A stretch of 64,000 nucleotides of DNA from Megalobrama amblycephala. Taxonomy: Eukaryota > Chordata > Actinopteri > Cypriniformes > Xenocyprididae. Under the pieces are notes generated by a model, which saw only the letters and a program-made list of their open reading frames with translations, was not told where the DNA came from and did no database searches. Positions within the stretch are counted from its first letter, which is position 1; each line of letters starts with the position of its first letter. A program made the translations under genes and the position numbers. The stretch lies in NCBI RefSeq assembly GCF_018812025.1, contig NC_063045.1, forward strand, positions 59,510,383-59,574,382, in the 5' to 3' direction. Shown in pieces: positions 36,541 to 47,341 of this stretch.

Positions 36541-37480
36541 AGTTCGCAGGTATGCATCAGGTGCAGAAAAAATGGATCTTTTGTGCCTTCCATTTGTATT
36601 ATATAATATGCTGAGGGTCATAGAGGGGGGTACAGTTAGTTTTACATTCTGTATTTGTTGATATTCACCTAGAGGGGGTCTTTATTTGCTGGTTAGCTGT
36701 AGAGCTGGTTCTGGCTGGTCTGTAAGATGATTTTAGTTTCAAAACCTCTCTAAAAGCAACTATGAGAAGACAATCATCTTACACTGGTTAAGCTGTTGGT
36801 TTTTCAGCAGGAATACAGTATATTTACTGTGTAATGCACTTTTACCTTCTGAATTAAAACTACAAAGTGTAAATTAAAACTACAGTGAAGATTAAAAAAT
36901 AAATGTGTCTTGCAGCAGTCAGGGGCGTTTTTACAGGCTTCCTCACTTTTTACTCGTCCCCTCACTGTGCTCCTCCTCAATTCACTTTTCGCCTCCTTGA
37001 CTTGCAGTCAGGACTGTAGCTGAGAAGAGGTAACTACCAGCTTATTACTGTGTTACTGAATACTATGTGAATTTGTAGTTGAATGAGGTCATCCCGTTTT
37101 TCAGATCCAATTTACTTGCCACAGATTTTGACAACGTTAGTTGTTAACTGCTAAAAGAATACTTGCTGATCTCTTCTAATATGGTCAGGGGCACAGGAAT
37201 TTTACACAATTTTTAGAAAGAAATCAGTAATTTTTAAATCAGTGAACCTTCAGTAATGAATTTAACTGTCAGTTGTAAGTGTGCTACACACCTTTGTTCT
37301 TAAATTGCTTTAATTTCACATCTTTTTCTTTCTCAAAACAGGATTAGTCTATTATTTATCTTGGATCTTGATTGACGCACATCAGGGTCTGAAAAGGATC
37401 TGAAATTAATGGGGGCTTGTGGCAAAAAATGGAATCAAAATGAACAAAAATGTCACATTATGAGGGCAAAAAGTCCTGAT
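36541..37480 (+). repeat. copy of the inter-gene segment at 9180
   Basis: Shares the GCTGAGGGTCATAGAGGG, TGATATTCACCTAGAG and CTTGCAGTCAG lines, and the following 400 bp, with 9300-10290. This suggests a family unit once lay close by. Confidence 0.55.
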
Positions 37481-38227
37481 CCTGCTCTGAGATGCAAAGG
37501 CTGGATCCAAATGCAGTAGTTTCTTTAAAGGCTAATCCAAAAACGTAATCCAAAACAGGAAAAACACAAGGAAACAATCCAAACAGATACTAGGGCAGGA
37601 ACTCAGGCAAGCAGTGTAATCTAAGAGATAGGAAAACAGTTCAGGTACAACTTCAGTGGTCGAGAACGGACAAACAGGGAGCTCAAGGGCGCCCTTTGTA
37701 GTCGTCTCAGGGCAGACAGGAAGCTCAGGGGCTGGTGCCAACATGGCACTGAACTCTGGGGCAGGAGTGGGCTCTGGAGCATACTGAGGAACAGTGTGAT
37801 GCCCAAATAACATAAAATGGCCACTGCCATTACAGGAAGTGCAGCCGCAGGCAGTGAAACCTCTAATGCGACTGGACAATTCAATTCAATTTACATTTAT
37901 TTGTATAGATTTACTTATTTTACCAGGCTTTTGGTGTTTGATTAGGTCTGAATAATGTGAATGATTGGTTGTATGATTTATATGTTTTTGTTGATATTTT
38001 ATGTTTGTATGATTTTTAGAGTTATATATTGTGTATAAACAGTACTTTGGTCCATTCTAATGGTTTTAAAAGTGCTTTATAAATACAAGTTGAGTTGAGT
38101 TGAGTTGAGTTGAGTTGAGCTGAGCTTGGCCCAGCACTTCCAGCTTTGATGGTGGCAAGTCAGCGCTGGTATACGAATAAATTTGTAAATATATATGTAC
38201 TTTCGGAAAATACTACTGGGGCCATAG

Positions 38228-38691
38228 GCATCATGATTTACCACTGCATTCTTCACACAATAATAAACATTTGTTGAAATATTATGTTTTTTAATACAGA
38301 TAAACTTGCTGACCAGAAAAGGACCTGATTGAGATCATGGCAATCCCTATTCAACATATCATGATGGCTTTGGCAGCTATTGGATTTTTTGCAATCATCA
38401 TAGACCAATACACAAATCTCACACACATTTACCAAGAGTGGGGAACACTAATACAATGACTGTGTGAGTGTGTGTCCTGATAAACCCATGTTATGTGGAC
38501 AAAAAAAAATGTCCCCGCAAGGATGGCAATATCCAAAATCCTTGTCCTTGTGGGAACATGTTTTTTTGAAATTGTAAAAATGCAGACAGTTTTCTATGAT
38601 GAGTAGGTTTAGTGTGAGGGGATAGAATATATAGTTTGTACAGTATAAAAACCATTATGTCTATGGAAAGTCCCCATAAAACATGAAACCA

Positions 38692-38776
<85 letters not shown>

Positions 38777-38885
38777 TGCTCTGAAATAAAGGTACTACCA
38801 TTTCTCCTATCTCACAATCTACAAAGTATGTTTTAGCCATCATGAAATAGGTTATACAGTTTTGTTCTATGGACACATTACAGTT
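38228..38885 (+). pseudogene. family relic: exon 1 and part of intron 1
   Basis: GACCTGATTGAGATC then ATG (38338) opens MAIPIQHIMMALAAIGFFAI, an obvious relative of the family signal peptide. The GAGTGAG donor is deleted, so the frame runs into intron sequence. The intron (TG)n and the CACAATCTACAAAGTATG line follow, and a DNA transposon end starts at 38881. Flanking bases (CATCATGATTTACCACTG) match the stretch before gene 3, so it is a dead copy of the gene 3 type. Confidence 0.75.
38697..38764 (+). repeat. (TG)n microsatellite in the exon 1 relic
   Basis: Over 30 TG units followed by (GA)5. Confidence 0.9.
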
Positions 38886-41477
38886 TTTTTCAATTGCTAA
38901 CATACTTTTGTCCATTCTGTAGTCACATTTTCAAAACTCTAAACACATTTAGCAGAACATCCGTCTGTTGTGGCCATACCATTAACACAATTCATGTCGT
39001 TTTCACACAAAAGGCAATCAATTAACACATTTCTTAAATGCTTAAATTTTCTTTTCATATAAGCTTACCTCATACCAAAATCATGGATCTTTCTCATCTT
39101 ATTTGCAAATGCTTAAACACAGCAAGTCAGAAATGAAGACCCAGTGTTCCAATCTTTAAATATAGGATAAAACCTCTAATTCTGCAACAACAGCAGCTCA
39201 AAAGTATTGAAAAAAATATATAAAACAAATACTGAAACAATTGATAAGCATTTTTAATTAGCAGATCACTGAAATATAGCAGATTCCAGTCTCAGTTGGA
39301 AGTATAGTCAGAGGTTGAACTTCTTTCCATTACATGGACACAAACAATAAAATAGGACTCTTTGAATCGGATTTGTTCAGTGTGTATGAAGAACAACACA
39401 GAGGAGCAGAGAGAAAATAATATCTGGGTAAGAGAGAAGAATAGATGAAGGAGGAAAGGAGAAGTTGGATCAGGACAAGGGAGAAGAAGAGGTATAGGAG
39501 AGGAGGAAGAATGCTGGACTGTGCATCTCTGTTTTTTTCACTTACACGTGGAACCTATGAAAGCTTATTTCTGCCATGAATAGAAAATAAAAAAGGTAAT
39601 TATGTCTTTTTATCTCACAATTCTGACTTTTTAAACTCAATTCCTGTAGTTTACATATCACAATTCTGAGGGGAAAAAGTCAGAATTGTGAGATGTATAT
39701 TCACAATTGCAAAATAAAAAAAAATTAAAAAAATAGAATTATGAGATAAAAAGTCTAAAAAAAAGTATAAAAGTATAAAATTACCTTTTATACTTTTTTT
39801 ATTCTGTGGTGGGAAAAAAAGCTTCAACAGTAACCAAAGGCCATGTATGTTGGATTTGTTGTTGATCAATGGCAGCAATTTCATGTTTTCATTTCAATAA
39901 AAGCTTCATGTAAAGCTTTTACTACAATGATTCCACTACCACTGTTCCATATATGCAGAATATTTGGTCTGCATAGGGCACTAGCTACCAAGGGGACACC
40001 ATCCCACCCTCTATGAGGGCAGCATCAACACCACACCCAACCCCAGAAAGAGATTTCAACCAAGGGGGCAACTGAAGTTCTGCATATATGGGGACTCATT
40101 TCACCAGTAGCTGCCCTGAGCAATTGTGTTACTTTCTTCTTCTTCTCTTTTTCTACCGCACATTCTATAAAATAATGACTCACTTCTGTTGCCAAGAATG
40201 CACACATTCAACACTCAACCAAAAATGGAGAATGGCTTACATGATTGATTGATTGATTGATTACTTTATTTCAAGCCATAGAAATAAAAATATTGTAAAC
40301 AGAAAGATGAATATATTGTACAGCATTATACATTATACCCACATTGGGTAAAGGAAAAAAAAACAACAACAACAACAACAGAAAATAATTGAGATAATAG
40401 TATCTATAATATATTTCAGAGATGTTCACAGTTTATATATAATATAGCTCGAAAAGGGGTGGGAAGAAGACGAATTTATTTAACCCCACCCCCTATTCAT
40501 CCTAATGAATAGTTACAATATCTGACCTATGTCGTACATTATACACTAAAAATTACATCTTAATATTATACATTACACACATATGCAATGTAGATACTTC
40601 TTTCTATACTTTTACTTGTCAATATAAATATTACTCATATTACCATCGTATATCATCATATATCAATATATTAATTAAGAATTGTGAAAAATACTTCCAA
40701 TTATATATAATATACTATAACTTACTATTTCACGACAATGTATTCAATATTTAAATATTTATGATGGCTTAATGGTGTTGATGTTAATAATAATTAAATT
40801 AGATTGTGTATGTTGTTCATTAACGGAGGCCAGGTGTTCATGTGAAACTGCTGTCAGAGAGAAGCAAACCCCTAACAACAGGACCACCCTTTACCTGTTT
40901 GTCTATGCTGTGCATTAAAAGAGACAAGATTTTGGCGAGTCAGCTGCGAGAAGGGGGCGCTCTCCAAGCAACAGAGCCACCACTTGCCAGCCCTGATCTA
41001 AGAATGATGTTGTATGCAATAATTTTAATTACTAAGATATTTATAATTGTTTTTCCATGTAATTATCTCTATATTTATTACCATCAACACTGTCACCACT
41101 TTCTTAAAAAAATTGATTTAATTCATGCTCCTGATCACAAATTGTTATATATTAATATAATAATAATAACGATGATAATCATAACAGCAGCAATTATCAA
41201 ACCTAGACATTATTTAGATAATATATTGATCATATACCATATACCACACTACATACTTAAGCCTACACTGGAGGTTATAACATTATCTTATTATCAAATC
41301 CAACTACTATAATAACCTGATAACCGTTATAATATAATCATGATAAACAGTGAGCTAAAATCACAATATGCTTTCAGAGACCAGTATTATATTATAGTCA
41401 TATTCATTCATCGTATAATGTATATGCACACATACCTATACATATATATACACACCTACATACATGCATACATACAC

Positions 41478-41515
<38 letters not shown>

Positions 41516-41777
41516 CACTACATCCATATATATATATAAATTAATCATATTATATATATATATATATACATATACACTACATCCATATATATATATAAAT
41601 TAATCATATTATATATATATATATCCATACATATATACACATACATACACACACACCTATACACATACATACATACACATACACATCAATATCTTATCTA
41701 ATTTATTATTCATAATGCATTATATATTTAAATCAAATGCAATTATATATGACCTTTCTATAATTATAATTATATTA
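38881..41777. mobile_element. DNA transposon left end and AT-rich filler
   Basis: CAGTTTTTTTCAATTGCTAA after TA at 38879 is the tip of the same family as 41778, 56368 and 57507. No matching right end is obvious before the next left tip. The interior has simple repeats (GATT)n near 40240 and (AAC)n near 40362. There is no transposase. Confidence 0.45.
41460..41640 (+). repeat. compound (TA)n / ATACAC satellite
   Basis: Three blocks of TA repeats separated by two copies of CACTACATCCATATATATAT. The unit of about 65 bp is tandemly repeated. Confidence 0.85.
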
Positions 41778-43551
41778 CAGTTTTTTTCAATTGCTAACAA
41801 GTGTTTAGCAATACTTAAAGTACTTTTTCTAAACTCTTAACACAGCAACACATAAACATCACACAGTTAGCCAAATAGTTAATTTTCTGCCCAAAACCAT
41901 ATTTTGTTATATAATTGCAAAGCAGTCTGAAGTGCTGCTGTGCGAGCCTGTAGAGGGCGCAACAGCGCCGATTATTCCCGTGGTTAAATCAGCACGTTAC
42001 ACTTCAAATGTGCTCATCTTCCACACAGGACAGCAATTCTGACTGGATATGTTCCCAAATCATCCCTCTCTATCATTTTCATCTCGTTTCTATTCGTTGA
42101 TGAGAATGAGAGTAGATTTTAGTCATAGATTTAGTCATTCAAAATGCATTTTTATTTTCGTTTTCTTCCGTGAAAAAATGTCATTGACGAAAATTATGTT
42201 GAAAATTATTCGTCAAAGAAATGAACACTGCATTACACACTAAAAAAGATGAACATGTAAAAATTTTAAATAAACAAACCCTTTTTAAAGCAGGATTAGA
42301 GCTTCTCTGGGCCTGTTAACACCTGATCACTTCATGAGTTTTCTCTGATCGGATAGACCAGGTGCAAATGCCCTCCGAAGTGCTTTCGCAACGGATTTAA
42401 ATCCGATCGCTCAAACCATTTTAGGAGATGAAATTGGTAAGTGTAAATGCATCTGGTTGTTGAAACCACATATGTAAATTTTACTCCTCCCAAAAATAAA
42501 AAAAATAAAGTGTGAGAGCGTGATATAGGCTATATCACGCTCTCACACTTTATTTTTTTTCATTTTTGATATGACAGCGCTACTGCATCACCGCAGATGA
42601 GCAGCTGCGTATCTCTTCAGCAAGCTGACGTGCAAACTGCCGCAAATGAAACTAAAAGTAAGTTGCAGGCGCTCAAATCACAATCATCTTCATTAGAATT
42701 AGTGAGACTAATCTTACCAGTGCTGATGCTGCTCTTTGTCCTATTGTGGTCTTTGATCTTGAAATTAGCAGATGATAAATAAAATGCAGCTCATATCTGT
42801 TGCTTTCATTGACGTGAACTCTGTTAAATTTGCATATAGCGCGGGAACTGAAGAATTTGTTTTGCGGAGACACATTTAAATCAGATAGTGATCAGTAAAA
42901 ACACATGAAGTGACCCGGTGTAAACAAAACAAAAAATCTGTTGATGCTTACTGTGTTAGTGTCATTGACTTCCATATCTGGTCCACGTGTTTCGGGGTTA
43001 ACTCTCTCCTCCGGACTAATCGGCATTCCGGCACCTCACCGATGGCAATGCTGTGCCTCTTATTCCACGACTCGGAATTCTAAGATCAAAATAACATTTT
43101 AGGAACTTACAAAAACTATTTAAGTCATTTGCATTTAGACTGCTGTATGTTTGCAGTATGTAAGTACTGTATATACAGACATTCAATACTATATAATATT
43201 GAATATAATACTGTACTTGCAGTACATACAGTATACTTTAAATTCACATTACTTGTGATTTCTATACATTTTATGTAATGGCAAAATGTGTTTACTGTGT
43301 TACAATATACTTTTTTTTCTGTAACCTCATGTTCTGGATGTTGTGTTTTCCATTTTTTAATGTAGTGTCTAATGAATGATCTGTAGTGTTTATATTTTGC
43401 TTAATGTGTGTATGATCTGAAAGCTTTGTTTGATTTTGCCATAAGAGTCAGAAGTTTTGTGAAATTAGTTTGAAGATTGGATTTGTGTTTAATGTTTTGA
43501 GAAAATGAGTGATGGTTTCAAGAAATGTGTTTTAGCAATTGTGAAATACTG
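41778..43551. mobile_element. TA-flanked DNA transposon, about 1.77 kb, no transposase seen
   Basis: Left tip CAGTTTTTTTCAATTGCTAA and right tip TTAGCAATTGTGAAATACTG, each next to TA. The last 420 bp (43130-43551) are nearly identical to 58591-59018. A hairpin at 42502-42552 (GTGAGAGCGTGATATAGG) marks a further small fold-back inside. The right end interrupts a LINE. Confidence 0.6.
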
Positions 43552-43553
43552 TA

Positions 43554-44480
43554 AAAAACTTGATCCTAGAGAATTAGTCAATTACAGGCCGATCTCAAAC
43601 CTTTTCTGTCAAAAATACTAGAAAAGGCAGTTTCATCACAACTATGTTCCTTTTTAGAAAGAAATAGTATCTGTGAGGATTTCCAGTCAGGATTTAGACC
43701 GTACCATAGTACTGAGACTGCTCTCATTAGAGTTACTAATGATTTGCTCTTATCATCAGATTGTGGTTGTATCTCTCTATTAGTGTTACTGGATCTTAGT
43801 GCTGCATTTGACACTATTGATCACAATATTCTTTTAAATAGACTCAAAAAATTATGTTGTCATTAGTGGAATTGCATTGGCATGGTTCAAATCATACTTA
43901 TCTGACCGTTATCAGTTTGTAGTAGTAAACGAAGAAAGGTCATATCGATCACAAGTTAAATATGGAGTACCGCAAGGCTCAGTACTAGGACCGTTGCTTT
44001 TCAGTCTGTACATGTTACCCTTGGGAGATATCATTAGGAAGCATGGCGTTAGTTTTCACTGTTACGCTGCTGATACTCAGCTCTATATTTCTTCACGCCC
44101 TGACGAAACTTACCAATTCACAAAATTAACAGAATGTATAGCTGATATAAAAAACTGGATGACCAGTAATTTCCTACTACTAAATTCAGAAAAAAACTTC
44201 TTCACGCAATAACCTAGAATACTGTCTAACACTTGATGGCTGCTCTGTTAAGTCTTCGTCGTCAGTTAGGAACCTGGGTGTGCTCTTTGATACCAATCTT
44301 TCATTTGAAGGCCATGTTTCTAGCATCTGTAAAACCACATTCTTCCATCCTAAAAAGATATCTAAACTACGACATATGCTCTCAATGACAAATGCAGAAC
44401 AGTTAGTTCATGCGTTCATGACCTCAAGGCTAGATTACTGTAACGGTTCTGGCTGGCCTAATCTATACAGCCTCACAATT
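43554..44480 (+). mobile_element. LINE reverse transcriptase, broken
   Basis: [16 protein letters not shown], then [15 protein letters not shown] and [19 protein letters not shown] are the N-terminal reverse transcriptase motifs. The frame shifts near 43845. It resumes with [26 protein letters not shown] and then AADTQLYIS where an active enzyme has YADD. It ends near LDYCNG. It is inactive. L2-like is my best guess. Confidence 0.8.
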
Positions 44481-45890
44481 TACATGATTTGAATTATAGA
44501 AGTAGATAATGTGTTATGTGTATGCAAGTTTAAACAGATGTGGTTTTAGGCTTCAACTGACAGAGCGTGTCTGCTTTCAGAACAGTGATAGGAAGATTGT
44601 TCCAGAGTTTAAGTGCTAACAGAAAAAAGGAACATAATTTTTGAGTCTGTTCAAAAGAATATTGTGATCAATAGTGTCAAATGCAGCACTGAGATCCAGT
44701 AACACTAATAGAGAGATACAACCACAATCTGATGATAAGAGCAAATCATTAGTAACTCTAATGAGAGCAGTCTCAGTACTATGGTACGGTCTAAATCCTG
44801 ACTGGAAATCCTAACAGATGCTATTTCTTTCTAAAAAGAACATAGTTGTGATGAAACTGCCTTTTCTAGTATTTTTGACAGAAAAGTGAGATTTGAAATT
44901 GGCCTGTAATTGACTAATTCTCTAGGATCAAGTTGTGGTTTTTTAATAAGAGGTTGCAGCCAGCTTAAAAGTTTTTGGTACGTATCCTAGTGATAAAGAT
45001 GAATTAACAATATTAAGAAGAGGATCTACGACCTCTGGAAGCATCTCTTTCAATAGCTTAGTCGGTATAGGGTCTAACATACATGTTGTTGATTTTGATG
45101 ATTTAACAAGACAATTCTTCCTCTCCTATAGCAATGAATGAATTTAATTTTTCCTCAGGGACACTACAATGCACTGTCTGACATGATACTGTAGTAGATG
45201 GTTGCATGGTTATAATTTTCTCTCTAATATTGTCAAGATTGCAAGTAAAGAAGTTTTCTCTATTTCTCTTAAATTTAGCCACTGTATCAAATAAATACCT
45301 AGAAATGCGAAAAACTGATGTAGGTGAGTAGCCTGTATCAGGTGTTATGGGAAGTGTTCCCGGCTCCGGCTGACCTAATCTATGCAGCCTATTTACACGA
45401 TTTGAATTATAGAAGTAGATAATGGTTTATGTGTATGCAAATTTAAACAGATGTGGTTTTAGTCTAGACTTAAACTGCCAGAGCATGTCTGCTCCCCGAA
45501 CAGTGATAGGAACATTGTTCCAGAGTTTAGGTGCCAAATAGGAGAAGGATCTACCGCCTGCGGTTGATTTTGATATTCTAGGTATTATCAGCTGGCCTGA
45601 ATTCTGAGATCGCTTTAGACGTGAAGGACTCTGCATTAAGAGCACGCTCAGGTACTGGAGAGCTAAACCATTTAGTGCTTTATAGGTAAGTAGCAAGATT
45701 TTAAAATCTATACATTGTTTAATAGGGAGCCAATGCAGTGTTGACAGAACCGGGCTAATATGGTCATTCTTCCTAGTTCTAGTAAGAACTCTAGCTGCTG
45801 CATTTTGTACAAGCTGTCGTTTATTTATCAGGCGAGCAGAACAACCACCCAGTAGAGCGTTACAGTAATCTAGCCTTGATTTCTAGTTTT
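44481..45890 (-). mobile_element. second LINE fragment in opposite direction
   Basis: 44640-44940 is the inverted copy of 43560-43840 (LINE reverse transcriptase start). 45427-45696 read on the minus strand gives LTYKALNGLALQYLSVLLMQ, PRISKSTAGGRSFSYLAPKL and FKSRLKPHLFKFAY, the end of the same polyprotein. The part between is degraded. It matches 6640-7100. Confidence 0.75.
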
Positions 45891-46026
45891 TGAATGTGAC
45901 TGTGATCAGCTAACTCTTTTGTATTATGACAATAAAATCTTCTTTAAGTTCTACTGGACCTACCATATGCACCAGGAACATTAGAAAATTGATCTTTTGT
46001 GCCATACAATTGTGATATATAATATA

Positions 46027-46690
46027 ATACAGTTGCAAGAAAAAGTATGAACCACTTGCAGAATCTGTTAAAATGTGAATAATTTTAATAAAATAAGAGA
46101 GATCATACAAAATGCATGTTATTTTTTATTTAGTACTGTCCTGAGTAAGATATTTTACATAAAAGATGTTTGCATTTAGTTCACTAAACTAAACTTTTGA
46201 ACAGGATGAAGATGTCACAATTTTTCTTATTTTGTTTAAATATCATTGTTTTTCTTTTAGTACTGCCCTTCGGAAGCAACAGAAAATACTTGTTTCCCGG
46301 AAAAAAAATAAAAATGTATCTTGATCTTCAAATTCAAAATGTTTACATCCCAACTCTTAACGCATCGTGTTTCCTTCTGGAGCATCAGTGAATGTTTGAG
46401 TCTTTTTTAATAGTTGAGTTTGAGTCCCTCAGTTGTCCTCAGTATGAAAACAGAGATCTCAAAATCATACAGTCACTGCTGGAAAGGGTTCGAATATGCA
46501 AAAATGCTTGAAAACTGATGAATCTGCAGGAGCTGGAGGATTTTTCTGAAGAACAGAGCTCAGTTTAACTGCTCAGGACAAACAAGAGACTCATGAACAA
46601 CCATCACAAAACACAAAAAACAGTCGTGGATCATCAGGTGACCACACACAGTATTGAGAATCAATGCTTCACATACTTATGATACACATA
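46027..46690. mobile_element. copy of the DNA element at 7225-7945
   Basis: Same GCAAGAAAAAGTATG start and the same TTCAGTTTAACTGCTCAGGA complement lines. Parts are rearranged relative to 7225. It ends where the gene 4 upstream module begins. Confidence 0.5.
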
Positions 46691-46980
46691 CAAAACATAC
46701 CTATCCAGCATATGCTGTTTTTTTCAAAAGGATGGATACGCTGAAATCCACAGTAAGGATGCGTTCCTGTCACATATCACACATGTGCACTTCAATAAGC
46801 CGACAGAACGTAAGTTAATGCGTTTACATGCTGGACGAAATTGGTGTAAGGGGAAAAAAATCTAGCTGTGACAACTGGTTTATGCTTAAGCCTTTGACAT
46901 GGTCCTTACTCCGATAAAGGAAAACAAAGTTAATGTGTTTACATGAACATGACCCACCCCCTCCCCAGACCCCCTGCAAA

Positions 46981-46990
46981 TTTATACATA
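46981..46990 (+). promoter_or_regulatory. TATA-like box of gene 4
   Basis: TTTATACATA in the conserved upstream module. Confidence 0.4.
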
Positions 46991-47036
46991 CTTTTGTCAG
47001 TCAAACACTTTAATACACATTTCTGGGTCCATTTGG

Positions 47037-47045
<9 letters not shown>

Positions 47046-47097
<52 letters not shown>

Positions 47098-47098
47098 A
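47046..47098 (+). repeat. (TA)n then poly-T before gene 4
   Basis: TA repeat and T18 have grown where gene 1 has only TTATGTTTGTTTTTTTTT. They are followed by ACAGATACAG, which resembles a 3' splice site. Confidence 0.85.
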
Positions 47099-47147
47099 CA
47101 GATACAGATAAACTTGCTGACCAGTAAAGGACCTGACTGAGACCATA

Positions 47148-47284
47148 ATGACTCCTATTCTGAAGATCATGCTGGCTTTGGCCACAGTTTTGGGGGTTGT
47201 AGTAACCACCGTAAAGAGTGAGATACATCAATACACAAACTTCACACACACATACACCAAGAGTGAGGAACACTAATATAATGG

Positions 47285-47341
<57 letters not shown>

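Noticed and set aside
37532..37884. Two overlapping minus-strand frames of 87 and 115 codons, one rich in Pro
   Set aside because: Overlapping frames without a recognisable domain or signal. Possibly a retroelement scrap, but it could not be supported.
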